DNA of 39,105 nucleotides from assembly GCA_024998645.1 (NCBI GenBank), contig JACOEJ010000024.1, positions 1-39,105 on the forward strand, written 5' to 3'. Made by a program: the position numbers and the translations under genes. Under the pieces are notes generated by a model. The model was not told the DNA's origin and searched no databases. It saw only the letters and a list, made by a program, of their open reading frames with translations. Positions 16,371-24,981 of this stretch are shown here, in pieces. Within the stretch, counting starts at the first letter, position 1. Each line of letters begins with the position of its first letter. This DNA is from Nitrospira sp. GTDB lineage: Bacteria > Nitrospirota > Nitrospiria > Nitrospirales > Nitrospiraceae.

Positions 16371-17486
16371 TCAGCGCCGCGGACGTCCGGACGGCAGCGT
16401 ATCCTCTTCATATTGCAGGAACAGCCGTTTGGCTTCCGGGTGGAGCTGTCCCGGATGGCCATAGGGAATGCCGGCCGTGCGGAAGAGCGGGGTGAGCTTG
16501 CCGTTCGGGTGGAGAAAGCCTGCACGCAGCGGCACGGTGCGCTTGCTGTGGCGCACGAGGCGGCAGGGAGAGGGACGGATGGACGTGAGCCAGTCGGCGA
16601 TGTCCTGGGGATTGCCGATGGAGGCGGAGAGCAACAGCAGCTTCGCTTGTGAGGGACAGAAGATGATGGTCTCTTCCCACACGACACCCCGTTCCGGATC
16701 TGCCAGATATTGCGATTCGTCTAAGATCACCAGCCCGAGCGTATCCAACCGCACATCGATTTCGCCGCTGGCGGCGTCGTAGAGCAGATTGCGGAGAATT
16801 TCCGTGGTCATGATGAGGATGGGCGCCTGACTGTTGTCCTGCCGGTCCCCTGTCAGAATGCCGACGCGGTCGCTGCCGAAGATCTTGGAGAATTCGGTGA
16901 ACTTGGTGTTCGAAAGCGCTTTCAGCGGGGATGTGTAGATGACCGTCCGGTTCTCGTCCATGGCGCGGCGCGCGGCTTCTACGGCGACGTAGGTTTTACC
17001 GCTGCCGGTCGGCACGCTCACGACCACGTCGGTTTCTGCCAGTCCTGCCAGTGCTTCTTCCTGCCAGGGGTCCGGGACAAAGGGCTGCGGACTCGGCACG
17101 CCGAGCCCTTCCAGCCAGGCGGCAAGTGAAACCCCCGGATCGGTGGATTCCGGTTCATGCGCGCGATGCGGCCTTCTATTTGGAGGAGGAGCGGTGTGTC
17201 GCGGCGCCGTCTGTCGGGCCGGCGCCGGCGTCACTTGTGTGTGAGTTTGCCGTTCACTGATCAGCGCTTGTAAGTCGGATTCGAGGCCAGCGAGGTTTTG
17301 TGACGAGTGTTGCAGCAGCAGTTCGATAAGCCGGCGTTTGCCTGCCCGAAAGTGCCGGTGGACGCGTCCGCGCGATAGTTTATGGAGGACGGCAATCGGC
17401 TGCTGGACCAGGAGCTGCGTGAGTTCGTCGGTGGTCATGGCAAAAATATCCTTGTGCGGGACTTGCGAGAAAGGCGTGACGGACAT
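16371..17486 (-). CDS. Ski2-like helicase, N-terminal (RecA1) half as a separate gene
   Basis: A 371-residue protein that carries only the first RecA-like domain of an SF2 Ski2/Mtr4-type helicase. After an N-terminal extension of about 135 residues with a Pro/Arg-rich linker come Walker A PTGSGKT (159-165), motif Ia TSPLKALSNTK (185-195), motif II DESQ (256-259) and motif III SASIGN (287-292). The protein ends about 80 residues later, exactly where the second RecA domain should begin. Motifs IV-VI are found in the gene immediately upstream (17500-19359), 13 nt away. The two proteins presumably assemble into one ATP-driven RNA helicase. The domain break is clean and both ends are intact, so this does not look like a simple frameshift. 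Confidence 0.9.
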   Translation of the reverse strand: MSVTPFSQVPHKDIFAMTTDELTQLLVQQPIAVLHKLSRGRVHRHFRAGKRRLIELLLQHSSQNLAGLESDLQALISERQTHTQVTPAPARQTAPRHTAPPPNRRPHRAHEPESTDPGVSLAAWLEGLGVPSPQPFVPDPWQEEALAGLAETDVVVSVPTGSGKTYVAVEAARRAMDENRTVIYTSPLKALSNTKFTEFSKIFGSDRVGILTGDRQDNSQAPILIMTTEILRNLLYDAASGEIDVRLDTLGLVILDESQYLADPERGVVWEETIIFCPSQAKLLLLSASIGNPQDIADWLTSIRPSPCRLVRHSKRTVPLRAGFLHPNGKLTPLFRTAGIPYGHPGQLHPEAKRLFLQYEEDTLPSGRPRR

Positions 17487-17499
17487 GTCTCGCTACTCG

Positions 17500-19359
17500 T
17501 CATGGCAACTCCTCCAGCACGCCGCGGCGAATCAGTGCGATGGCCTGGGAGGCCGAGTCGGCCAGGCCTGGATGGGTCGCGCGCAGGGTGTGCAACTGCG
17601 AGAGGAATTCGAGTGTTCTGGCAAGCAGGCGATAGATGTCGCCTTCCGCCATGGTGGTCGAGCGGCAGAGACCGATCCAGGTCAGACTCGGGTCGGATAC
17701 CCAGCGTTCGGCGACCGCGGCGATATCCGCGCGCAGCAACGGGGGATCTTCATAGGGTGAGAGGCTTTCTGCCAGTTTGCGGACTTGTCCAAGCAGCGAG
17801 CTGAGTCCGGTGCTGACCCGCGGGAAGGCTCCGGGCCGGTCGTCGTCGTGGGCGATGCTGGCCATCACGCCGGTGAGCACGGCCGGGTCCGCGCCGGCAA
17901 AGGCTTCGGCCCGGATCAATTCGGTGATGAGCAGGGAGTGATCGATGCGGATCAGCCGCGCCCATTCCCCGTCGTCCGTCAAATGCGAGGTGGGGCTCAG
18001 GTAGCCGAACTTCTGGAGCACTTCGATCCGCTCCTGGAACCGGTGCCACAAACTGGTGCGTAGCGCCTGAATCGATTTGATGTGGCGCTGTTGTTCCTGC
18101 CGCAGGCGGGAGGCCACCAGGTAGTCCTTCTGGCAGGCCGAGCGTGAGGAACAGCTCGGGCAGGGGAAATCACCCAGGCTCTGCACGATGGCATCGGGGA
18201 TCAGCTCGGACTCTTTCGAGACCAGAATCGGCAGCAGGGGCAGCCTGGTCGGCAATTCCGTCAACTGGTAGAGCAATTCATCGAACGATTCGGGGGTGCA
18301 CCAGGGATAGCCTTGCTGCTCCGTGCATTCGAACAGGCGATCGAATACATCGGTGACGATACCGGCAGGGGATTCGGTGACCGCTCCACCGGCCCGCAAC
18401 ACGGTGACCATCGGACTCTTTTGTCCCTTGCTCCGGTATTGGCGCAGGACGATGCCGCGTCCTTTATTCAGTCCGACCACCCGGCCCGGCGTCATGAAGT
18501 GAAACCGCGCCGTGACTTCCGGAGATTCGTGGCGGGCGATCTGGTGCCGATGGGGTTTTTGCCGCCGGGCTTGATCGAACGTATGCCACTGGGTAATCCA
18601 ATCCGTGCAGACACGCGGGCCGAAGGGCTCCATTTGCGTGTGCAGGACGTCCAGTTTTCCTTCGAGCACATTCGCACGCTGGTTGAGCTGGAACTGGGCA
18701 AAGCTCTTGGCCAGAATCGCCTGAATCTGCTCGTGCGGGTGCGCTTTCAATAGATTGAGGACCATCGGATAACTGATGGTGAATTGGCTGTCGATCGCTT
18801 CCGGATTTCCGGTGAATCCCTTGGTCAGCACATCCAGGTCGATATAAGGAGACGGGGTCACGACGGCGAAGCCGACGTAATCTTTTCCGCGGCGGCCGGC
18901 CCGTCCGGCAATCTGCTGGACTTCCCCGATAGTCAGATCCATGAAGTCCCGGGCTTTCCGGATGCTGGATTGCGTGATGACGACGGTGCGCGCCGGAAAG
19001 TCGACACCGGCGGCTAATGTGGTGGTTGCAAAGACCGCGTCGAGACAGCCCTGCCGCATCAATTCTTCGATCGCAATCTTCCAGGAGGGGAGGTGGCCGG
19101 CGTGATGGGCCGCCACGCCGATTCGCTGGACGGTCGGAATCAAGGGATGTTCCGCGATGCTGGGATATTGAGCGATGACCCGTTGCAGCGCGGCGGCGAT
19201 GGCTTCCTGGCGGACCGGCGGGAGCACCGTGTGGGCGTGGTCGAACGCCTCCATGGCTTCGTCGCAGGCACGGCGTGAGGTGAGAAAGACGATCGCGGGC
19301 GTGAGCGACTTCTCGCGGAGCGCGGCGATGAGATCAACCGGATGAATCGAGGGAGGCAT
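17500..19359 (-). CDS. Ski2-like helicase, C-terminal half (RecA2, winged helix, DSHCT)
   Basis: A 619-residue protein that starts directly at the second RecA domain. Motif IV is PAIVFLTSRRA (21-31), followed by AAHHAG (83-88), motif V ATTTLAAGVDFPA (111-123) and motif VI QIAGRAGRRG (149-158). A winged-helix/ratchet region follows. Then comes a Cys cluster (C400, C403, C409), and a C-terminal DSHCT-like helical domain at about 450-610. It has no Walker A or DExx box; these are on the downstream gene at 16371-17486. Its ATG lies inside the end of glgC (26-nt overlap), so it is co-transcribed with glgC. The family acts in RNA processing or decay in other organisms; the bacterial role is unclear. 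Confidence 0.9.
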   Translation of the reverse strand: MPPSIHPVDLIAALREKSLTPAIVFLTSRRACDEAMEAFDHAHTVLPPVRQEAIAAALQRVIAQYPSIAEHPLIPTVQRIGVAAHHAGHLPSWKIAIEELMRQGCLDAVFATTTLAAGVDFPARTVVITQSSIRKARDFMDLTIGEVQQIAGRAGRRGKDYVGFAVVTPSPYIDLDVLTKGFTGNPEAIDSQFTISYPMVLNLLKAHPHEQIQAILAKSFAQFQLNQRANVLEGKLDVLHTQMEPFGPRVCTDWITQWHTFDQARRQKPHRHQIARHESPEVTARFHFMTPGRVVGLNKGRGIVLRQYRSKGQKSPMVTVLRAGGAVTESPAGIVTDVFDRLFECTEQQGYPWCTPESFDELLYQLTELPTRLPLLPILVSKESELIPDAIVQSLGDFPCPSCSSRSACQKDYLVASRLRQEQQRHIKSIQALRTSLWHRFQERIEVLQKFGYLSPTSHLTDDGEWARLIRIDHSLLITELIRAEAFAGADPAVLTGVMASIAHDDDRPGAFPRVSTGLSSLLGQVRKLAESLSPYEDPPLLRADIAAVAERWVSDPSLTWIGLCRSTTMAEGDIYRLLARTLEFLSQLHTLRATHPGLADSASQAIALIRRGVLEELP

Positions 19360-20572
19360 GCAGCTTCATTCCCTTTGAGATGACGACCAGTCCTGATTCC
19401 GTGACGGTGAATCGCCGGGCGTCGGCCTCCCGATCGTACCCGATTTCGCTATGGGGCGGGATGATCACGTCTTTGTCGATAATAGCCCGGCGGATCCGGC
19501 TGTGTTCACCGATGACGACATTTTCCATCACGATCGATTCGCGCACATCGGCGTGATCCAGGACTCGCACGTTCGGGGAGAGCACGGAGTTCTGGACGCG
19601 CCCGCCGGAGACGATACAGCCTCCGCAGACCACTGAATCCAGGGCGACGCCCATGCGGCCGCCCTGATAATCCTGCGCGAACACAAACTTCGCCGGTGGA
19701 AACTGGCCTTGATAGGTGCGGATCGGCCACTTGGGATCGTAAAGATTGAAGAGCGGGTCGACGGCAACCAGGTCCATGTTGGCTTCCCAGTAGGCGTCGA
19801 GGGTCCCGATGTCCCGCCAGTATTTCACGGCCTTCTTGTTCTCGTCCTGAAACTTGAAGGCATAGACCCGGCCTTCCTGAATCATGCGCGGGATGATGTT
19901 CTTGCCGAAGTCGTGGGCCGTGCCTTCCTGCGCATCCGCGATCAGATATTTCTTGATGGCGTCGGTCTTAAACAAGTAAATGCCCATGGAGGCAAAGGCG
20001 TGTGTCGGATCTCCGGGGATCGGTGTGGGGTGCTTGGGCTTTTCATCGAATCGATTGATACGCAGATCTTCATCCACACTGATGACGCCGAACCGTGGGG
20101 CGTCCTCAATGGGAATATCGAGCGCTCCTACGACGGCATCGGCGCCTTTGGCCAGCAGCCAGTGGAACATCTCGGCATAGTTCATCTTGTAAATGTGGTC
20201 GCCGGCCAGAATCAGAAGATAGTCGGCCTGCTCGGTGTCGAGGAGGAACATGTTCTGGTAGACGGCATCGGCCGTGCCCCGGTACCACTCCTCGCTGATG
20301 CGTTGCTGGGGAGGGACCGACGCGATGTATTCGCCGAGCTCCGAGTTCAGAATGTTCCATCCGCTCCGGATGTGCTTGTCCAGGGAGTGCGACTTGTATT
20401 GAATCAGAACGGCGATCCGACGCAGGCCGGAGTTCAGGCAGTTGCTCAGCGCGAAGTCGATGATCCGGTATTTTCCGCCGAAGGGGACCGCCGGCTTGGC
20501 GCGTTGTTCCGTGAGCGGAGAGAGCCGCTCGCCCTTGCCCCCGGCCAGGATCATCGTAAAGATATTGTTCAT
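19334..20572 (-). CDS. glgC: Glucose-1-phosphate adenylyltransferase (ADP-glucose pyrophosphorylase)
   Basis: Makes ADP-glucose from glucose-1-phosphate and ATP, the first committed step of bacterial glycogen synthesis. The 412-residue protein has the N-terminal nucleotidyltransferase signature [20 protein letters not shown], then the family-typical [27 protein letters not shown] and [11 protein letters not shown]. The C-terminal part is a left-handed beta-helix with hexapeptide-like repeats. The start was set at MNNIF (20572) because the sequence upstream in frame is not GlgC-like. No strong ribosome binding site is seen. The 3' end overlaps the helicase C-half gene by 26 nt, making it the first gene of a three-gene unit. 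No glgA, glgB or glgP lies nearby. Confidence 0.95.
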   Translation of the reverse strand: MNNIFTMILAGGKGERLSPLTEQRAKPAVPFGGKYRIIDFALSNCLNSGLRRIAVLIQYKSHSLDKHIRSGWNILNSELGEYIASVPPQQRISEEWYRGTADAVYQNMFLLDTEQADYLLILAGDHIYKMNYAEMFHWLLAKGADAVVGALDIPIEDAPRFGVISVDEDLRINRFDEKPKHPTPIPGDPTHAFASMGIYLFKTDAIKKYLIADAQEGTAHDFGKNIIPRMIQEGRVYAFKFQDENKKAVKYWRDIGTLDAYWEANMDLVAVDPLFNLYDPKWPIRTYQGQFPPAKFVFAQDYQGGRMGVALDSVVCGGCIVSGGRVQNSVLSPNVRVLDHADVRESIVMENVVIGEHSRIRRAIIDKDVIIPPHSEIGYDREADARRFTVTESGLVVISKGMKLHASLDSSG

Positions 20573-20622
20573 CGCGGCGAATTGTAACAGGACGGTACTG
20601 AAATGGAAAGAAAGAGGAATGA

Positions 20623-20651
20623 TTGACTTCGGGAACCGCAGAGACAATACT
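20623..20651 (+). promoter_or_regulatory. Sigma70-like promoter for the small coiled-coil gene
   Basis: TTGACT (20623-20628) and AATACT (20646-20651) are separated by 17 nt and match the consensus at 5 and 4 of 6 positions. They lie about 40 nt upstream of the ATG at 20693. The same intergenic stretch must also hold the divergent glgC promoter, possibly overlapping (a TTGTCT/AATCAT pair on the minus strand), but that call is weak. Confidence 0.5.
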
Positions 20652-20692
20652 AGCCCCGACACGCGGTGGGCATGAGGACCAAAGGAGTTCCT

Positions 20693-20983
20693 ATGAAACG
20701 TGATTTGATTGTAGCAGCGCTTCCCCGCAAGAACGGCAAGGCCGTGAGCAAACAGGTCGTGGAGACCGAAAGCGTTTCCTGGCGTGTGGAGCGGTTGGAA
20801 GCTCAGCTTCAGAAGCTCACCGAACTGGTTCGTGACCATGCCGAAGACGTGGACCGGTTGGTGCGGATCGTCGCGGAAGACCGGAATGTCATCCGGCAGC
20901 AGCTCTTGCGGAAGCATCACGAAAAAGTGCGCGTCAGGAAGCATCTCCGTGACGGGAGTGCCAAGGTCGGACTGGATAGTTGA
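20693..20983 (+). CDS. Small coiled-coil protein of unknown function
   Basis: A 96-residue cytoplasmic, basic protein. The ATG at 20693 has a strong AAAGGAG ribosome binding site 6 nt upstream; an in-frame ATG at 20672 lies before that site and was not chosen. Residues ~30-75 form a heptad-like helix (WRVERLEAQLQKLTELV ... VDRLVRIVAEDRNVI), so it probably dimerises. The C-terminus is Lys/Arg/His-rich. It is divergent from glgC and lies 65 nt upstream of potA on the same strand. It might be read through into the potABCD genes, but nothing in its sequence links it to polyamine transport. Confidence 0.75.
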   Translation: MKRDLIVAALPRKNGKAVSKQVVETESVSWRVERLEAQLQKLTELVRDHAEDVDRLVRIVAEDRNVIRQQLLRKHHEKVRVRKHLRDGSAKVGLDS

Positions 20984-21048
20984 GCGTGCGGTGCGTCCCT
21001 CGCCCCTGTTTCCCTCAGCGGTATTCCCCGACATAGGATTCCGGAGCC

Positions 21049-22149
21049 GTGGCTGACCTGAGCATCGATATTCGAGCCCTGGTCAAGCGCCACGGTGCGA
21101 CGCTCGCCGTCGATCATGTGTCCCTGCAGATCAGCCGCGGGGAATTCTTTTCACTCCTCGGCCCCAGCGGGGCCGGGAAGACCTCACTGCTCAGAATGCT
21201 CGCAGGGTTCGAAACGCCCGATGCCGGCGACATTCTCATCGACGGCCGGTCGATGGCGGGGGTTCCGCCGAATCGACGGCCGGTGAATCTGGTCTTTCAA
21301 TCCTACGCACTCTTCCCGCACATGACGGTCGCAGAAAACGTCGCCTTCGGCCTCGAAATGCAACGCGTGCCGCACGGCGAGATCGTCGAGCGAGTTGGAG
21401 CCACGCTGGAACTGGTCCGGTTAAGCGATAAGCGGGACCGTTTGCCCGGTCAGCTCTCAGGCGGCGAACAGCAACGGGTGGCGCTCGCCCGGGCGCTGGT
21501 CAACCGGCCTGCGGTCGTCTTGCTGGATGAGCCCCTGGCCGCGCTGGATCAGCAGCTCCGGCAACAAATGCAAACCGAGCTCAAAACCATTCAGGCACAA
21601 GTGGGGCTTACGTTTGTGTGTGTGACGCATCATCAGGAAGAGGCATTGGCGTTGTCCGACCGGCTGGCGGTTATGCAGCAGGGGCGGGTGATGCAAGTGG
21701 GTCGGCCGGAGGACCTCTACGAGCGGCCGGAGAATCTGTTTGTGGCGCGATTTGTTGGAGTGAGCAATGAGATTTCCGGTACTTTGGCCGATGTTCAAGC
21801 CGGCGAGGGGACTCTCATGCCGAGCGACGTCTCCCCATCGCGGGGGATTCGCGTAGCGGTTCCTGCCGGTCTTCAATCCGGTATTCCGGTCGTGATGACG
21901 GTGAGACCTGAACGCATTCGCATCACGCCGGGCCATGTCGCGGATGGCGGGGCGAATTGTCTGCAGGGCGTGGTCGAGACCATGCGCTATATCGGCAGCG
22001 AATGGCAGGGGGTCGTGCGGATCGGACCGTCGGTGCGCTGGACCATTCATGCCTCCAATGCCGCATCAGGGAGTCGCCCGGTTGCGGTCGGGGCGCCCGT
22101 CTCGCTGCAGTGGAATTCAGCTGATGGAGTGGTGATCCCCCTGACATGA
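21049..22149 (+). CDS. potA: Spermidine/putrescine ABC transporter ATP-binding protein
   Basis: A 366-residue ABC ATPase of the polyamine/Fe3+/sulfate (MOI) group. It starts at GTG with CCGGAGCC just upstream. Walker A is GPSGAGKT, the Q-loop FQSYALFPHMTV, the signature LSGGEQQRVALARAL and Walker B VLLDEP. The H-loop is in VTHHQEEALALSDR, and a C-terminal TOBE-like domain carries MTVRPERIRI. It energises the PotB/PotC channel at the inner face of the membrane. The gene overlaps potB by 4 nt (ATGA). The four-gene order potABCD matches polyamine uptake systems, which supports that substrate over other members of the group. Confidence 0.9.
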   Translation: MADLSIDIRALVKRHGATLAVDHVSLQISRGEFFSLLGPSGAGKTSLLRMLAGFETPDAGDILIDGRSMAGVPPNRRPVNLVFQSYALFPHMTVAENVAFGLEMQRVPHGEIVERVGATLELVRLSDKRDRLPGQLSGGEQQRVALARALVNRPAVVLLDEPLAALDQQLRQQMQTELKTIQAQVGLTFVCVTHHQEEALALSDRLAVMQQGRVMQVGRPEDLYERPENLFVARFVGVSNEISGTLADVQAGEGTLMPSDVSPSRGIRVAVPAGLQSGIPVVMTVRPERIRITPGHVADGGANCLQGVVETMRYIGSEWQGVVRIGPSVRWTIHASNAASGSRPVAVGAPVSLQWNSADGVVIPLT

Positions 22150-23039
22150 ATCCATGGTCATCTTCAAAAGAGACTGAGGCCGGTCTTGACTCCCGCTTTC
22201 GGGGTTGGCGGCTGCTCGGTCCCGGTCTGCTGTGGACCACCGTCTTCTGTCTGCTCCCGATGGCCGTCGTTCTGGCGGTGAGCCTTGCCACGCGCGGCAC
22301 CTACGGGGGGGTCCTGTGGGAGTTCAGTCTGGACAACTATCGCGACCTGCTGCATCCCCTCTACGGGCGGATCTTCGGGCAATCGCTGTTGCTGGCCGGG
22401 GTGACCACCGGGATATGCCTCGCGCTGGGATTTCCCCTGGCCTACTACATCGCCCGGCTGCCGCCGCGGCGGCAGGCTCTGTGGCTGATCTTCATCATGA
22501 TTCCGTTCTGGACGAACTTCCTGGTGCGGACCTATGCCTGGATCTTTATTCTGCGGACCGAAGGGCTGCTGAATACCGTGCTCATGCAACTGCATCTGAT
22601 CTCGACTCCGCTCGACCTGCTCTATTCCAATCAGGCGGTGCTTCTGGGACTGGTCTACGGGTATCTGCCGTTCATGGTCTTGCCGCTCTATGCGGCCATT
22701 GAACGGATTGACCCGGCCTTGATCGAAGCGGCCTGGGATCTCTATGCGGACCGGTGGTCGCTGTTTCGTCGGGTGCTGATTCCGCTGACGAAGCCCGGCA
22801 TCATTGCCGGCTGTGTGCTGGTGTTTATCCCCTCGCTGGGCGCGTACCTGACGCCGGATCTGCTCGGCGGCGCGCGCAGCATGATGATCGGGAATCTGAT
22901 TCAGCATGAGTATCTGGTCGCGCGGGACTGGCCGCTGGGCTCGGCGTTGTCCATCCTGCTCATGCTCATTGTGATGAGCAGCCTGCTGTGGTACTTCACG
23001 GCGCAAGTGCCGCAGACCCGCGAGCGAGGCGAGCAATGA
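22146..23039 (+). CDS. potB: Spermidine/putrescine ABC transporter permease
   Basis: A 297-residue inner-membrane permease with about six membrane segments. It has a short cytoplasmic N-terminus, then GPGLLWTTVFCLLPMAVVLA as the first segment. The permease EAA loop, which contacts the ATPase, is ERIDPALIEAAWDLYADRW. It starts within the potA stop codon and itself overlaps potC by 4 nt. It forms the translocation channel with PotC. Confidence 0.9.
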   Translation: MNPWSSSKETEAGLDSRFRGWRLLGPGLLWTTVFCLLPMAVVLAVSLATRGTYGGVLWEFSLDNYRDLLHPLYGRIFGQSLLLAGVTTGICLALGFPLAYYIARLPPRRQALWLIFIMIPFWTNFLVRTYAWIFILRTEGLLNTVLMQLHLISTPLDLLYSNQAVLLGLVYGYLPFMVLPLYAAIERIDPALIEAAWDLYADRWSLFRRVLIPLTKPGIIAGCVLVFIPSLGAYLTPDLLGGARSMMIGNLIQHEYLVARDWPLGSALSILLMLIVMSSLLWYFTAQVPQTRERGEQ

Positions 23040-23803
23040 GAGGACAGGGAATCTGGCTGCGGGGCATCAGCGGATTCGGCATGGCATTTCTGTACCTCCC
23101 GATCATTGTCCTGGTGGTGTTCTCATTCAATGCGTCACGTCTGTCGGCGACGTGGCAGGGATTTTCGTGGCACTGGTACGGGGTACTGTGGCATGACGAA
23201 GCCCTATTGGCTGCTGCGGCGAATTCGCTCTGGGTTGCGGCGCTGTCCACGAGTCTTGTGGTGCTGCTCGGTGTACCGGCCGCGATGGGATTGGAGCGCC
23301 TCAGAGGGCGTGGCAGGCAGGCGCTGGACACGATCTTTTTGCTGCCGCTGGTGCTGCCTGAAGTGATGATGGGTGTGGCGCTGTTGCTGTTCTTCGTGAT
23401 GATTCAATGGCCGCTGAGTCTGGCCACAGTCGTCGTCGGTCATGCCGCGTTCAATCTGCCTGTTGTCATTGTAATGGTGCGAGCCAGGCTGCAGAAGCTC
23501 GATCCGCGATTGGAGGAGGCGGCGAGTGATCTCGGTGCGTCGGCGTGGCAGACGTTTTACCGGGTGACCTGGCCCCTGGTCCGTCCGGCTGTGCTGGGGG
23601 CTGCGCTCCTGGCCTTCACGGTTTCGCTCGACGACTTCATTGTCACGTTCTTTGTCGCCGGCCCCGGCGCCACCACTTTGCCGCTCCGGGTGTATTCCAT
23701 GATCAAGTCGGGGCTTTCTCCGGAGATCAATGCCCTGTCTTCCGTGCTGGTTCTGGCCTCCATGGGGCTCGTCGGTCTCTCTTTTGTATTTCAACGGCGG
23801 TAA
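23036..23803 (+). CDS. potC: Spermidine/putrescine ABC transporter permease
   Basis: A 255-residue inner-membrane permease, partner of PotB. The ATG at 23036 overlaps the potB stop (ATGA). An earlier in-frame start at 22988 lies well within potB and was rejected. About six membrane segments are visible. The EAA loop reads QKLDPRLEEAASDLGASAWQ, followed by the family-typical AFTVSLDDFIVTFFVAGPG. The stop is 7 nt before potD. Confidence 0.92.
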   Translation: MRGQGIWLRGISGFGMAFLYLPIIVLVVFSFNASRLSATWQGFSWHWYGVLWHDEALLAAAANSLWVAALSTSLVVLLGVPAAMGLERLRGRGRQALDTIFLLPLVLPEVMMGVALLLFFVMIQWPLSLATVVVGHAAFNLPVVIVMVRARLQKLDPRLEEAASDLGASAWQTFYRVTWPLVRPAVLGAALLAFTVSLDDFIVTFFVAGPGATTLPLRVYSMIKSGLSPEINALSSVLVLASMGLVGLSFVFQRR

Positions 23804-23810
23804 TAGGCCT

Positions 23811-24887
23811 ATGGTTGTCTCCAGAAATCTTGTCAGGCTTCTAGGGCTGGCTGCGATTTCCGTTCTTCTCTGGAATGGGTGTGACCGGGGGCGAGAGACC
23901 ACATCACAGGGCGGCACCGGTGCGATGGCGACGCTGCACTATTTCACCTGGTCGGACTATGTCAGCCCGGAATTGATTCATGAGTTTGAGCAGGCGCAGG
24001 GCGCACGTGTTGTCGTTGATACGTTCAGCAGTAACGAAGAGTTGCTGGCCAAGCTTCAGGGCGGGGCTTCCGGATACGACGTCGCGGTTCCCTCTGATTT
24101 CATGGTGTCGATCATGGCTGCTCAAGGGATGCTGGCCGAGCTGGACCCTGCCGCATTGCCGAATCTGAAGGCGCTTGAGCCGCATCTCCAACATCCTGCA
24201 TTCGACCCGACGCATCGGTATGCCGTGCCGTATCTCTGGGGTACGGTGGGAATCGGCTACGATTCGGCAGTGGTGATGCCGCCGCCGGACAGTTGGGACA
24301 TTCTGTGGGATAGCCGCTATCGCGGCAGAATCAGTATGCTGAACGATCAGCGGGAGGTCTTCGGGGCCGTCCTGCGTTCGATGGGACAATCGATGAATAC
24401 CACCGATCCCACGATGATTGAAGCCGCCAAGCAAAAGCTGATCGCCCAGAAACCGCTGGTGAAAACCTATGCGAGTGAACACTACGATCAGCTGTTAGCC
24501 TCCGGTGACGTGGTTCTGGCGCAAGGGTGGGGAGGGCAGGTCGCGCGGGCTATGCGCGATCGCCCGTCGGTTCGCTATGTGGTTCCCAAGGAAGGGGGGA
24601 CGATCTGGGCGGATTGCCTCGTGGTCCTTCGGACGTCACCGAATAAGGCGTTGGCTATGCAGTTCATCAATTTTTTAATCGATGCGCGCGTGGCGGCACG
24701 CACCTCCGAGCGACTGCTTTTTGCCGCATCCAACCGGGAATCGCGTGTCTGGATTAGAAAGGACATTCTTGAAAATCCTGCCGTGTATCCTCCGGCCGAG
24801 CTGATTCCACGGATGGAGTGGATGGGGGATGTGGGAAAGGCGATGCGGACCTACGATCGGGCCTGGACAGAACTCAAAATACAGTAG
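23811..24887 (+). CDS. potD: Spermidine/putrescine ABC transporter substrate-binding lipoprotein
   Basis: A 358-residue solute-binding protein. The chosen ATG at 23811 gives a short signal peptide ending in LLWNGC, a somewhat atypical lipobox; the in-frame start at 23730 lies within potC and was rejected. Family stretches include LHYFTWSDYVSPELIHEFEQ, YDVAVPSDFMV, YAVPYLWGTVGIGYDS and a C-terminal LENPAVYPP. These are typical of PotD/PotF-type extracellular solute-binding proteins. It would capture polyamines in the periplasm and deliver them to PotB/PotC. The ligand is inferred from family and operon order, not from individual binding residues. Confidence 0.9.
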   Translation: MVVSRNLVRLLGLAAISVLLWNGCDRGRETTSQGGTGAMATLHYFTWSDYVSPELIHEFEQAQGARVVVDTFSSNEELLAKLQGGASGYDVAVPSDFMVSIMAAQGMLAELDPAALPNLKALEPHLQHPAFDPTHRYAVPYLWGTVGIGYDSAVVMPPPDSWDILWDSRYRGRISMLNDQREVFGAVLRSMGQSMNTTDPTMIEAAKQKLIAQKPLVKTYASEHYDQLLASGDVVLAQGWGGQVARAMRDRPSVRYVVPKEGGTIWADCLVVLRTSPNKALAMQFINFLIDARVAARTSERLLFAASNRESRVWIRKDILENPAVYPPAELIPRMEWMGDVGKAMRTYDRAWTELKIQ

Positions 24888-24905
24888 CCGGATATCGGGA
24901 TCGCT

Positions 24906-24933
24906 TTGCAAGTGCTGAAGAAATCAGTATAAT
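24906..24933 (+). promoter_or_regulatory. Promoter of the CzcCBA-type efflux operon
   Basis: TTGCAA (24906-24911) and a perfect TATAAT (24928-24933) are separated by 16 nt. Transcription would begin near 24940, which rules out the in-frame GTG at 24934 as start of the next gene and favours the ATG at 24982. No obvious metal-regulator operator (MerR-type dyad between the boxes) was seen. Confidence 0.7.
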
Positions 24934-24981
24934 GTGGTTGTCTTTCTTCCGGATTCATCCTCTCGCTGCAACTCACCGGAC

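Noticed and set aside
22164..23036. 290-codon minus-strand open frame opposite potB
   Set aside because: Arg/Gln/His-rich shadow of a membrane protein gene; potB is supported by topology, EAA loop and operon overlaps.
24934..24981. GTG 24934 as start of the outer-membrane channel gene
   Set aside because: It directly abuts the perfect TATAAT at 24928-24933 and would lie upstream of the expected transcription start.
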